Source of the DNA: Cynocephalus volans
Lineage: Eukaryota; Chordata; Mammalia; Dermoptera; Cynocephalidae
Direction: 5' to 3'
Assembly (NCBI RefSeq): GCF_027409185.1
Contig: NC_084463.1
Location: 160,743,869-160,807,868 of the forward strand
DNA length: 64,000 nucleotides
A model generated the notes under the pieces. The model made no database searches. It saw nothing but the letters and a program-made list of their open reading frames with translations, and was not told the origin of the DNA. Below are positions 33,378 to 44,989 of this stretch, in pieces. Each line of letters begins with the position of its first letter. Position 1 is the first letter of the stretch. The translations under genes were made by a program, and so were the position numbers.

Positions 33378-36300
33378 ATGCTAGGAATAAATCAACACCT
33401 TTCAATAACAACTCTTAATGTAAAAGGCTTAAATTCCCCAATCAAAAGACACAGACTGGCTGACTGGATCAAAAAGGAGGACCCAACTATATGCTGCCTA
33501 CAAGAGACCCACCTCACCCATAAAGATTCACACAGACTAAGAGTGAAAGGATGGAAAAAGATTTACCATGCAAACAGAAAAGAAAAACGAGCTGGAGTAG
33601 CTATTCTTATATCTGACAAAATAGACTTTAAACTAAAAACCATAAAAAGAGACAATGAGGGACACTACTTAATGATAAAAGGACTGATCCATCAAGAAGA
33701 CATAACAATCATAAATATGTACGCACCCAATGTTGGAGGAGCCAGATTTATAAAACAAACTCTATTAGACCTAAAGAAGGAAATAGACACTAATACCATA
33801 ATAGCAGGGGACCTGAATACCCCACTGTCAATATTAGACAGATCATCTAGGCAAAGAATCAGTAGAGAAACACAAGATCTTAACAAGACTCTAAACCAAT
33901 TGGAATTGGCAGATATCTACAGAACATTCCACCCAACAACCTCAGAATATTCATTCTTCTCATCAGCACATGGATCATTCTCCAGGATAGATCACATATT
34001 AGGTCACAAATCAAGTCTCAATAAATTCAAAAAAATTGGAATTATCCCATGTATCTTCTCAGACCACAATGGATTAAAACTAGAAATTAATAACAAACGA
34101 AACTCTGGAAACTATACAAACACATGGAAATTAAACAGCATTCTACTTAATGACATATGGGTCCAAGAAGAAATCAAGCAGGAAATCAAAAAATTTATTG
34201 AAACTAATGAAAACAATGATACATCATACCAAAACCTGTGGGATACTGCAAAAGCAGTATTGAGGGGGAAATTTATTGCATTAAATGCTCACTTCAGAAG
34301 AATGGAAAGAGGGCAAGTGAACAACCTAACACTTCACCTTAAAGAACTAGAAAAACAAGAACAATCCAAACCTAAAGTTAGCAGACGGAAAGAAATCATT
34401 AAGATCAGAGCAGAACTGAATGAAATTGAAAACCAAAAAACAATTCAAAAGATCAACGAATCAAAAAGTTGGTTTTTTGAAAAGATAAATAAAATTGACA
34501 AACCATTAGATGGCTAACAAAAAAAAAGAAGAAAGAAGACTCAAATAACAAAAATTAGAAATGAAAAAGGCGATATTACAACTGATTCATCTGAAATACA
34601 AGGAATCATTCGAGACTACTATAAACAACTATACGCCAACAAATTTGAAAATCTGGAGGAAATGGATAAATTTCTGGACACACACAAGCTCCCAAAACTG
34701 AACCATGAAGACGTAGAAAATTTGAACAGACCAATAACAATAAAGGAGATTGAAGCTGTTATCAGAAGGCTCCCAACAAAGAAACGGACGCAAATCTCCC
34801 AAACTCATTCTATGAAGCAAACATCATCCTGATACCAAAACCAGGTAAAGATATAACCAAAAAAGAAAACTACAGGCCGATATCCTTGATGAATATAGAT
34901 GCAAAAATCCTCACTAAAATACTAGCAAACAGAATACAGGAACACATACGAAAAATTATTCATCACGATCAAGTGGGATTCATCCCAGGGATGCAAGGTT
35001 GGTTCAACATACGCAAATCAATAAATGTGATACACCATATTAATAAACTCAAACACAAGGACCATATGATCATCTCTATAGATGCTGAAAAAGCATTTGA
35101 TAAAGTTCAGCACTCATTCATGACAAAGACCCTCTATAAGTTAGGTATAGAGGGAAAGTATCTCAACATAATTAAAGCCATATATGACAAACCCGCTGCC
35201 AATATCATCCTGAATGGGGAAAAGCTGAAAGCTTCTCCTTTAAGAACAGGAACTAGACAAGGATGCCCACTCTCACCACTCCTATTCAACATAGTGTTGG
35301 AAGTACTAGCCAGAGCAATCAGAGAAGAGAAGGAAATAAAGGGCATCCAGATTGGAAAAGATGAAGTCAAACTGTCCCTGTTTGCAGATGACATGATCCT
35401 ATATATCGAACAGCCTAAAACCTCTACAAAAAAAACTGTTGGAATTAATAAATGATTTCAGCACAGTAGCAGGATACAAAATCAACACACAAAAATCAGT
35501 AGCATTTCTATTCTCCAATAGTGAACATGCAGAAGGAGAAATCAAGACAGCCTGCCCATTTACAATAGCCACCAAAAAAATAAAATACTTAGGAATTCAG
35601 TTAACCAAGGAGGTGAAAAATCTCTATAATGAGAACTACAAACCACTGCTGAGAGAAATTAGAGAGGATACAAGAAGATGGAAAGATATCCCATGCTCTT
35701 GGATTGGAAGAATCAACATAGTGAAAATGTCCATACTACCCAAAGTGATATACAAATTCAATGCAATCCCCATCAAAATTCCAAAGACATTTTTCTCAGA
35801 AATGGAAAAAACTATCCAGTCATTTATATGGAACAATAAAAGACCACACATAGCCAAAGGAATGCTGAGCAAAAAAAATAAAGCTGGAGGCATAACACTA
35901 CCTGACTTTAAGCTATACTACAAAGCTATAATAACCAAAACAGTATGGTACTGGCATAAAAACAGACACACTGACCAATGGAATAGAATAGAGAATCCAG
36001 AAATCAACCCACACACTTACTGCCATCTGATCTTTGACAAAGGCACCAAGCCTATTCACTGGGGAAGGGACTGCCTCTTCAGCAAATGGTGCTGGGATAA
36101 CTGGATATCCATATGCAGGAGAATGAAACTAGATCCATACCTCTCACCGTATACTAAAATCAACTCAAAATGGATTAAGGATTTAAATATACACCCTGAA
36201 ACAATAAAACTTCTTAAAGAAAACATAGGAGAATTACTTCAGGAAATAGGACTGGACACAGACTTCATGAATACGACCCCAAAAGCATGGGCAACCAAAG

Positions 36301-37110
36301 GAAAAATAAACAAATGGGATTATATCAAACTAAAAAGCTTCTGCACAGCAAAAGAAACAATTAACAGAGTTAAAAGACAACCAACAGAGTGGGAGAAAAT
36401 ATTTGCAAAATATACATCTGACAAAGGATTAATATCCAGAATATATAAGGATCTCAAACAACTTTACAAGAAAAAAACAAGCAACCCAATTAAAAAATGG
36501 GCAAAAGAGCTAAGTAGGCATTTCTCTAAGGAAGATATACAAATGGCCAACAGACATATGAAAAAATGCTCAACATCACTCAGCATCTGGGAAATGCAAA
36601 TCAAAACCACACTGAGATACCATCTAACCCCAGTTAGGATGGCTAAAATCCAAGACCCCGAACGATAAATGCTGGCGAGGTTGCAGAGAAAAAGGAACTC
36701 TCATACATTGTTGGTGGGACTGCAGAATGGTGCAGCCTCTATGGAAAATGGTATGGAGGTTCCTCAAACAATTGCAGATAGATCTACCATACGACCCAGC
36801 TATCCCACTGTTGGGAATATACTCAGAGGAATGGAAATCATCAAGTCGAAGGTATACCTGTTCCCCAATGTTCATCGCAGCACTCTTTACAATAGCCAAG
36901 AGTTGGAACCAGCCCAAATGTCCATCATCAGATGAGTGGATACGGAAAATGTGGTACATCTACACAATGGAATACTACTCAGCTATAAAAACGAACGAAA
37001 TACCGCCATTTGCAACAACATGGATGGACCTCGAGAGAATTATATTAAGTGAAACAAGTCAGGCACAGAAAGAGAAATACCACATGTTCTCACTTATTGG
37101 TGGGAGCTAA
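33378..37110 (+). pseudogene. LINE-1 ORF2 (endonuclease-reverse transcriptase), frameshifted
   Basis: ORF2p would supply the endonuclease and reverse transcriptase of the element. The endonuclease domain is intact in the first frame (33378-34517, 379 codons), with [34 protein letters not shown] and SDHNGLKLE motifs. A frameshift then creates a stop at 34515-34517. Around 34780-34800 the sequence jumps from RRLPTKK to PNSFYEA, losing about 40 codons normally present. The RT resumes in another frame (34886-35455) with [19 protein letters not shown], the [12 protein letters not shown] block and catalytic FADD at 35381-35392. It shifts again near 35430-35440 (frame to 36668), and once more for the cysteine-rich C-terminal region and end (about 36670-37110, ...FSLIGGS). 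Confidence 0.93.
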
Positions 37111-37360
37111 AAATTAATATATAAATTCACACACACACACAAAACCGGGGGGGGGGAAGAAGATATAACAACCACAATTACTTGAAGTTGATATGACAAG
37201 CAAACAGAAAGGACATTGTTGGGGGGGAGGGGGGAGGGAGAAGGGAGGGAGGTTTTGGTGATGGGGAGCAATAATCAGCCACAATGTATATCGACAAAAA
37301 AAAAAAGTTGTAAAACAAAACAAAACAAAACAAAAAAACAAAAAAACAAATACTTTCTAA

Positions 37361-38161
37361 AATTAAATTTGACATACCTGCCAGCTGCCTAAAAAATAAA
37401 AATAAAAAATAAATTAAATTAAATTTGGTTAACTGCTGCACAAGAGTCACCATTGGTTAATAGCTTTTCTGTTTTGTGACTTACATCTCATGAAATAAGT
37501 AGGAAAAATACGAAAGACAGGTTTTTCCTATAAGTCATCAGTGAACAAAACGTGGACCATTAGCAAGTAGCTCTTGGTACCCTGCAGTGGGTTGAACAAC
37601 AAATATTGCCCTCTAAAGTCTTTGGACTCCTGTTATCTAAGCTTAGAGTTTCTATTTTATTGTAGGGAAAGATAACATTATGGGCAAAAGACAGTTGGAG
37701 GGAGGTCTTTCCAAAACATACATATAATACATACATTTATATAATGTATACATAATGAAATTATATGTATACATATAATATGTGTTACATGTGTGTGTGT
37801 GTATATATATGTATGTATGTATATGTATGCGTGTATGTATACACATATATATATATCTTTTTCTGTTTATAAATGTAATTCACACTCTTTGGAAATCTTC
37901 AAACCTCACCTCAGAGAAAGAAATATTATGTTGAACTGTATGAAATTGTCAACATTTCACTGTTTTTGACCTACAAACACAGCAATTTCATGCTGTTCAA
38001 CCCAATAATACAGCAAAGGGAACTCCCTGTAATCCTCTTGCCCTGGAGGGAACCACTGGCATTTGGCACGTATTCCTCCAGGCTGGGGAGTATGTCTATG
38101 CACATTTACGGTTAGTAGAATTACTACCTCAATTATGTAACAGATAATTTTTGCAACCTGA
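37361..38161. other. Intergenic with a TA/TG microsatellite
   Basis: Positions 37715-37856 are a complex TATA/TATG/TGTG microsatellite. The rest shows no gene. Confidence 0.5.
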
Positions 38162-38246
38162 TTTCTAACACTTTGTTACTAGCACTGGCTGTGTAATGAC
38201 CTTGGGCCAGCTGCTTCCCCCCTCTGTAAAATGAAACTAATGATTC

Positions 38247-39577
38247 TGTACTAGTTATCAATTTATTGCCTCTCAGTTCCAAATTCACCTTTTTGGCCTG
38301 CTTTGTGAAAATGGATCTGGGCCTTTTAAATATTTTTCTTTTGTCAGATGGTACAATGTCAAATTTTACCAGTAGAGGGCGCTGAGAGACATTTCTGGAG
38401 GAAAAAGTTTTGCTTCTGGTTTTGATGTGCCCCTCTCAGCTGGCTTCTGCAGCAGGAACCAGCTTCTCCAGCTCAGCTCCTGCAGCAGGGACCAGCTTCT
38501 CCAGCTCAGCTCCTGCAGCAGGAACCAGCTTCTCCAGTTCAGCTCCTGCAGCAGGGACCAGCTTCTCCAGCTCAGCTCCTGCAGCAGGGATGAGCTTCTC
38601 CAGCTCAGCTCCTGCAGCAGGAACCAGCTTCTCCAGCTCAGCTCCTGCAGCAGGAACCAGCTTCTCCAGCTCAGCTCCTGCAGCAGGAACCAGCTTCTCC
38701 AGCTCAGCTCCTGCAGCAGGAACCAGCTTCTCCTGCTCAGCTCCTGCAGCAGGAACCAGCTTCTCCAGCACCAGGCTTCTGCAGCAGGGACCAGCTTCTC
38801 CAGCTCAGCTCCTGCAGCAGGAACCAGCTTCTCCTGCTCAGCTCCTGCAGCAGGAACCAGCTTCTCCAGCACCAGGCTTCTGCAGCAGGGACCAGCTTCT
38901 CCAGCTCAGCTCCTGCAGCAGGAACCAGCTTCTCCTGCTCAGCTCCTGCAGCAGGAACCAGCTTCTCCAGCACCAGGCTTCTGCAGCAGGGACCAGCTTC
39001 TCCAGCTCAGCTTCTGCAGCAGGGACCACCTTCTCCAGCTCAGCTCCTGCAGCAGGAACCAGCTTCTCCAGTTCAGCTCCTGCAGCCAGGGCAGCTTCTC
39101 CAGCACCAGGCTCCTGCAGGGCATGGTGACCAGCAGTACCCAATAGCAGCTGCTTCTCCCAGCACCCAACCCCCATCTTGGGAGTAATGGAGCACCTCTA
39201 GTGAGACACTTACCCATGAACAGGTTTTCCCAGCATCCTAGAGGATGGTTTTCCAGCAAGTTCCACGGGGCCAACATAGCACTTCCACAACTTCTCTGCT
39301 ATCCAGTGAATCACTGTTATTTCCTCCAACAAGGTCTGGATCTCGGACCTGGAGGCAAGAAGCAGGATCTTCACTGGGGGCTCTAGCTCAGCCCTAGGGT
39401 TGGGAGGGTGATCCTTGTATCTGCTATTCCTCTAATCTTTAGAGTTCTCTTTACTTCTTACTAACCAAGCCCCCATTACCCCAATCTCCTTTTGTCATTA
39501 ATAATCCTTTATATCAAACTTCCCATGTTCAAATTACTTGGTGGTTTCTCTCATCTGCTTGGACCCAGACTGATACA
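38247..39577. mobile_element. LTR-like insertion carrying a minisatellite
   Basis: The 1331-base insert in a MIR starts TGTACTAG and ends GACTGATACA, so it has TG...CA termini like an LTR. Flanking five-base sequences (GATTC, GCTCC) match poorly. Its non-satellite parts contain 'gtagagggcgctgagagac' and a segment ending 'ggtggtttctctcatctgc', which I associate loosely with an old LTR but cannot name. About half its length is the 33-base tandem array. Confidence 0.45.
38445..39117. repeat. 33-bp minisatellite with a 101-bp higher-order repeat
   Basis: About 20 tandem copies of a 33-base unit, typically 'gctcctgcagcaggaaccag' plus 'cttctccagctca'. From about 38731 the block repeats with a 101-base period (the marker 'tcctgctcag' at 38731, 38832 and 38933), where one subunit is replaced by a longer 'gcaccaggcttctgcagcag' variant. 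Several frames stay open on both strands because 33 is divisible by three; 101 is not, so frames are not preserved across the higher-order units. Not regarded as coding. Confidence 0.93.
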
Positions 39578-39849
39578 GCTCCCTACCTCATAGTGTTATG
39601 AGGATCAGAAGAGGTAATGCAAGGAGTGTTCTTAGCTTGGTACCTGATGCACAGAGAGGACTCAGAAAACAGCTGTAATACCATCATCGCCATCATCATC
39701 ATCTCACTACATCAAAACCTATAGAGCAGCCACTTATTAACCGTTGCTGTGGTTCCATAGTATGAACGGAGTTTTGAGTCATTCCACTCCTGATGGACAT
39801 TTGCATTATTCCAGTTTTCCATAACTACATACAGCCCTATGGTCCACAT

Positions 39850-40560
39850 AAGTCCCGGCATCTACTGAGTACTTACCATGTGCTGTACAGTGTTCAAAGT
39901 AATTACGTATATTAGCTCATGAATCCTCACAACACGCCTATCGTATGAGTTTCCTATTGCTGCTGTAAGAAACTACCACATACTCCGTGGCTTAAAACAA
40001 CACACATTTATTATCTTACAGTTCTGGAAGTCAGAAGTCTAAAATGAAGGTGTGGATGGGGCTGTGTTCCCCCTCAGGGCTCTAGGGGAGAACCCGGTCC
40101 CTTGTCTTTTCTGACTTCTGGACATCATTGTGTTCCTTCACTCATGATCCTTCCTCACATCACTCCAACCTCTTGCTCCCATCATCACCTCTCCTACTAC
40201 TCACTGTGATCCCCCTGCCTCCCTCTTATGAGGACCCTTGTGAGTATCTGAGGCCCACCCAGGTAATCCTGGATAACCTCCCCATCTCAAGATCCTTAAC
40301 TTAATCACATCTGCAGAGTCTCTTTTACTTTACCATGTGAGATAACATGTTCACAGGCAACAGGCATTGGGAGGTGGACATCGGGGTGGGGGGCATTATT
40401 CAGTCAACTACACCTATGGAGTGGGTACTATTATCCCACCCATTTTACAGATGAGAAAACTGAAGCACAAAGAGAATAAGAAACTTGCCCAAAGCCATAC
40501 AGTTCATAAGTAGCAGAGCTGGCATACAAATCCAGGCAGTCTGGCTCTAACAACTTCACA
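39850..40560 (-). repeat. MIR remnant split by an MLT1-like LTR
   Basis: Positions 39850-39941 ('ctgagtacttaccatgtgc', 'catgaatcctcacaacacg') continue at 40413-40560 ('gtgggtactattatcccac', 'gatgagaaaactgaagcac', 'caaatccaggcagtctgg'). Together they form one minus-strand MIR. Confidence 0.8.
39942..40412 (-). mobile_element. ERVL-MaLR solo LTR, MLT1-like
   Basis: The 471-base insert in a MIR has a perfect 5-base duplication CCTAT at 39937-39941 and 40413-40417. On the + strand it opens 'cgtatgagtttcctattgc' (TG decayed to CG) and has 'gtggcttaaaacaacacac', 'cttatgaggacccttgtga' and 'ccatctcaagatccttaac', landmarks of the MLT1 reverse complement. It ends CAACTACA. Confidence 0.87.
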
Positions 40561-40636
40561 ACTTTGAATAAATCTTTGCATACTCGAATGAGGGTTTATG
40601 TAGGATAAATTTCTAGAAACAGAATTACCAGGGCAA

Positions 40637-40813
40637 GGGCCGGCCCATGGCTCACTCGGTAGAGTGCGGTGCTGATAACACCAAGGCCACGGGTTCGGAT
40701 CCTATATAGGGATGGCCGGTTTGCTCACTGGCTGAGGGGGTGCTGACAACACCAAGTCAAGGGTTGAGATCCCCTTACCGGTCATCTTTTAAAAAAAAAA
40801 AAAAAAAAAAAAG
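40637..40813 (+). mobile_element. CYN-type SINE, dimer
   Basis: Two plus-strand units joined by 'ggatcctatatagggatgg', then a 20-plus-base A tail. Perfect 18-base duplications ACAGAATTACCAGGGCAA flank it at 40619-40636 and 40814-40831. The near-intact tail and repeats suggest a recent insertion. Confidence 0.93.
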
Positions 40814-40831
40814 ACAGAATTACCAGGGCAA

Positions 40832-43399
40832 AGGAGACACACTTACAAGTGTTTAATACCCATTGTGAAGTATTTACTTTGGCTGTGCTGATTAATTCCC
40901 ACCAGCAGCATCTAAAATCCCAAATCCTTCCTCATCCCGACTCTGATGGTTTGAGGGCAGAATGTTATTTGGATACACAAAGCCAAAGGATTTTTACAAC
41001 TTCTTATCAATTTAAGAACTGAAAAATGCTTCTCTTTCATGAAAGAAGAGGAATAGGACTCTCCTAATAATAAACAAAAAATTACAACAGGAATAAAGAA
41101 CCATCAGTTTCCTGGAGAAAATAAAAACGTGGTTAGCTTGACGTGTGGCAAGACCGAAAATATTGTCCTTCAGGGTTGAAAAAAAATTGTCCCAATGCTA
41201 ACCATAATTACAGTTTTACTTTCCTCACCGAGACTTGAACACTCTCCTTTGTCAGAGGCACGATGTTTGAGGGTGTAGTTTTCCTGCCTTAGCAGGTCAT
41301 TTTCATCTCCTGTGCCATCTTCTAAAGATTCCCGGTTAATGAATCAGTTCCATCATCGAGCCTTTCCAATTGCTCTCTCCTTATTTTGCATCCACGCCAC
41401 AAGTCTTGTTTTCTTCTACAACTTCGTTTTCAAGTCCTTGCATTTCCCCTCCCAGTGTGCTATTTATATGGGGCCAAATACGTCTACTAATCACAAGAGC
41501 GAACACTCACATAGTTACTTTTATTACCTTCGCTTTTGCAGAAGAGAAAAGGGGGCGAAGTAGCTTGCCCAAGATCCCATAGAAACGGGATGCAGACCGA
41601 GGCACCTGTCCCCAGATTCTGTCCACGTGATATCCTACCCTGTCTCCTCTGGAGGAGCTGGCCTCCTGGTGTCCCCATGGGCAGCAGGCATCCCCAGGGC
41701 ATCTGCAGGCGATGATGGTGGGGCTTGCAGGACAGCGAGCAGCACAGCAGCACGGTGCTCAGGCCCTGCCGCTTCCTACAGCCTCAGTTTCCCCATCTGT
41801 GAGATGGGAACAACACTAGTCCCCTCTCATAGGGCAGTGAGGAGGGGTTGGTATTATCCCCATTTTACAGGTGACAGATGCTCATAATGTGAGCATGGGG
41901 CAGAAGCAAGGTGAGAACTCGGGAAAGGGATGCTGCCCCCATCCTCAGACGGCAGCCTTCCTGTGCCAAGTTCCACTGTCGAAGCAGGCTTCCTTAACCG
42001 AGAATCGGGGGGCAGCTCCCTCTGCTGGTCATCTCCTGGCACCCTCTGCCTAGTCCTGGACTAGGCTTGGCCCTACCCGCCCACTGTTCCTCTGTTCCCT
42101 GAGGACTTCCCGGAAGCCCCCAGGCCCAGTGTCCCTGTCCTTCCTGCACTGTTTCCTCCCCAGGTGAGGCTCCGTGCCGGGCACAGGTCCGACATCTGGG
42201 AGGTGCTAAGGGGATGTGCCACTAACCAAATGCCACCATGTGAACCCTGGGTTCTCAGACCCCTCCTCTCCAACTATGACCACCAACCCAAAGCATCGCC
42301 CCACCCCAGCCGCCCCCTCTCCATAGTTCCAAACTCGCAGACACGCAGCGCAGGCTGTGTCTCACCTCTTCAATAGGGTAATGTTCTAGACTTCCTATTC
42401 TGGCATTCAAGACTTCTATTGCTCCTCTCCAGTGTTAGGACACTCTCCACCCCTCAACACTGCCCATCCCATATTCATAATGCTGTCGCTGTCTTCCTCC
42501 TATCAAAGCCACACAGATAAGGGAGCAAATAAGTGTCAGCTGAGTGGCTGTTCTGTGTTAGGCATGGCACAGGGCACTGTTCACCCAGTTTATAGATAAG
42601 GGAACTGATGCTCCCAGAAGGTAAGGGGCCTGTATGAGTTCCCACAGCCAGTGAGAGGCTGAGCGGGATTTGAACCCAGCTCTGCCTAACTGGCATCCTT
42701 GCCCTGGTGTCTGCTCCCAAAGACATCCCAACCAGACGTTTCACAATCGGCTCCAGAATCTCACATGTACTCCACAGGGTGTGGCTGATGGACTGTCCCC
42801 AAGCCTGGGTCCCCTGAGACCCTACCCACAAAAGAACCACTGTCTGTCTAGCCCCTTCTGGTCACAGGGCTCTCTCCAACTAAGGGGCTGGGTCCCCACC
42901 AGTGTGATGGGCAGACTGAGCGGTGGACCACTCTACTGCTGACAGCACAGGTACTGGGGGGCCTGGACAAAATGCTGTCCCTGTCGACCAGAGAGTGGGG
43001 GCTGCTCGAGAAGGGCCTAGGAGAGCAGGGGCCCTTCTCGGCCTGTTCCGGACTTGCCCAGCTGTTCTTCCTTCACTCTCTCCTTTCCGGGGGTCACGGC
43101 CTCTTCCCTCCTCAGTCTCTCCTTCCTCCCTTCTCTGGGTCCCCATCCCCTGCCCCAGGGCTCCTGGACCTCTCATGGACCTTTGCCTCACTCTCTGCCC
43201 CCCATGCACTGTCCTTCTCAGGAGCTGTCTCCTTGTGCCTCTCTCCTGGTCACCCATCGTTCCACCTACGCTAACTCCTCCCCGGATCCTGGAGACGCCC
43301 TCTAGCTGGTGGGAAAGAGTGTCTGGGAATGGTGTTAGGGAATGGTGTCTATGCCCTACCCATCTACCATCTCCCCACCGCAGCTGAGTCTACTCGAAG
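40832..43399. other. Intergenic, MIR traces, no gene recognised
   Basis: MIR-like pieces occur at about 41775-41885 and 42520-42690 ('ggatttgaacccagctctg'). A GC-rich stretch at 42880-43310 gives overlapping open frames on both strands without domains. No exon was recognised. Confidence 0.5.
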
Positions 43400-44989
43400 C
43401 CACGGGTGTTGTCTTGGTTTATTCAAGCTGTATTGAGAAGATTGGGAGGATGGGCAAAAGCCTTGGGGTGGGGCCGGTGAGGAGCAGCTGGCATAGCAGG
43501 AAAGAGCTGAGGGACAGCTGGGTGGGTTCAGGGAGGGCAGGAGACTGGGTGCTTCTTAACTGGTAGGTCCACGCGGGCAGTGAGCGGGTACTTGGTGATG
43601 CCACAGGTATTGCTCCCTCGGTGCAGCCAGAAATAGCCTTAGGAAGTTATGGGACATGTGGGCCAGAACGTGGGGAGAGGCCTGTTCTGCCCTGTCCCCT
43701 TCTCCAGTAGGTCACACTCACCTCCTCGCCCCAGTTGGCCCCCCAGGAGTTCTTCAGGATCCAGTACGAGGTGAAGTGGCGAGATTGAGACTGGAACGAG
43801 CCTGTCTCTGCCCACTCCACTGACTTGGTCCTACCAAAGCCCACCAGCAGGATGGAGTGATTGACTTGCCGGGGGTCACAGGTGCTGGGCTTGGCCCTGA
43901 TTACACCCTTCTGGTATTGCTGCAGGGGTGGGGGCAGAGGGGCTGAGTCTGTGGCCACCTCCCCTCCATGCCCCACCCCCTTCCCTACCCCATCCCACCT
44001 GCAGTAGCTTCATGTTGATGGTCACGGTGATGGGGCCATGGGTGGCCAGGTGGTGGGCCATGACTGGGGATGGAAGGTGCCATCAGGCCCTGCCTGCCCC
44101 GCAGCCTCTGCTCTCAGCACGTGGGCATTCTTCTCCCTCCCCCACCTCTCTGCCCCTCCCCCACCCTTGCCCCCACCCCCCATCTCTGTCTGTAGCCCAG
44201 TGGGTCTGCCTCTGTCTCGGTTGGTCTGTTCCTGTCGTCCCCCTCCACCCGTGTCTCCACCCTGCCCGCACTCTGCTCGTTGTCCGGCAGCATGAGGAAA
44301 TCCTGGATCCAGGCCACCTTCTTGTACTTCCTGGCTTGGCACCTGTGGGTTTTGGTGTCCCCCCTGAATGGGTAGTCCTTTTCACTGGCCAGACCACCTG
44401 GAGATAAGCAAGACAAGGAGGGAGACTCTGCTCCTGAACGTGCCCCACCCCTGCAGTTGCCCAGAGGCGGGTACTCACTGTTGTTGAGGACAGTTACGAA
44501 CGCGTCCCAGACAAAGCCCCCCGAGCAGCCATCCCCACAGCGGTCACAGTCGAGCAGCTCTGGTGCAAGAAGGGTCAGTGTGGGTGGACAGGCCCGTGTC
44601 CTCCCCCTCCTGCCTCGTACACACCCTCTCCCGCAGCCGTACCCTGCACAGAGACTTCCACGGACTGGCGGTGTTTGATGCCCCACAGGGACTCGATGTT
44701 ACCTGCAGCCGCCATGGCCCAGCAGCAGTTGCAGTTTTTCTGGTGGGAGAGAGGGTGGGGGCAGGGTGAGGTGTTCAGGCCTTGTCCCTCCTCTCCCACC
44801 AGGGGCCGACTGGGCCGTGCTGAGCAGGGGCAGATACCTGGTCCTTGATGGAAGAGATGATGCCGGCCGCCTTCCGCCAGTCACAGGTGGCGGGCGTTGA
44901 CTCCCCCTGATTTTCAGACCCTACGTTTCTGCCCACGGGGATCCCTCCAGTTGCCCTTCGATGCCCATAGAGCTGACCAAACTCCTCCT
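43400..44989 (-). pseudogene. Cathepsin W-like gene copy, 5'-truncated
   Basis: Seven minus-strand exons encode the papain-family (C1A) mature domain: 44838-44989 ([20 protein letters not shown]), 44643-44739 ([17 protein letters not shown], catalytic Cys), 44479-44559 ([20 protein letters not shown]), 44272-44397 ([10 protein letters not shown]), 43999-44063 ([10 protein letters not shown]), 43722-43919 ([11 protein letters not shown], catalytic His; YWILKNSWG, catalytic Asn) and 43528-43637 ([19 protein letters not shown] to the stop at 43528-43530). An AATAAA follows at 43418-43423. This matches CTSW, a lymphocyte peptidase, as recalled. Missing: signal peptide and prodomain exons, not found in the 0.65 kb up to the SCYL1 island. 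The last splice joins out of frame by one base (198-nt exon in phase 0, next exon needs phase 1). Other splice sites look usable. It is called a pseudogene or partial duplicate; a diverged functional copy with remote first exons remains possible. Confidence 0.85.

Larger units (their letters stand above)
31097..37346 (+). mobile_element. Full-length LINE-1 with target-site duplication
   Basis: The 6.25-kb insertion is bounded by perfect repeats CAAATACTTTCTAA at 31083-31096 and 37347-37360. It has a GC-rich 5' UTR (31097-32203), an intact ORF1 (32204-33190), a damaged ORF2 (33378-37110), a G-rich polypurine 3' UTR (about 37145-37255) and a CAAAA-type tail. Non-LTR elements of this type integrate by target-primed reverse transcription. 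The intact ends and ORF1 suggest a fairly young insertion; the ORF2 lesions make it non-autonomous now. Confidence 0.95.
38162..39680 (+). repeat. MIR remnant split by a 1.3-kb insertion
   Basis: The left part, 38162-38246 ('aatgaccttgggccagctg', 'ctctgtaaaatgaaac'), continues at 39578-39680 ('ctccctacctcatagtgtt', 'gaggatcagaagaggtaa'). The two halves are adjacent in the MIR consensus, so the sequence between them is inserted. Confidence 0.65.

Noticed and set aside
38410-39146. Two 239-codon open frames, Ser/Ala- and Leu/Gln-rich, plus minus-strand frames of up to 168 codons
   Set aside because: They are the translation of a 33-bp minisatellite, open in several frames and on both strands; the 101-bp higher-order period shifts frame, and there is no conserved flanking coding sequence.
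3791-40813. True tRNA-Ile genes among the tRNA-like repeats
   Set aside because: All copies have A tails, target-site duplications or decayed boxes, and none folds as a complete cloverleaf; they are SINEs.
44114-44686. 190-codon minus frame as one exon
   Set aside because: It runs through an intron of the cathepsin W-like copy; only two parts correspond to exons (44479-44559 and 44272-44397).
43528-44989. Functional cathepsin W gene
   Set aside because: First exons with signal peptide and prodomain are missing and the last splice is out of frame by one base, so I preferred a truncated copy; not excluded.
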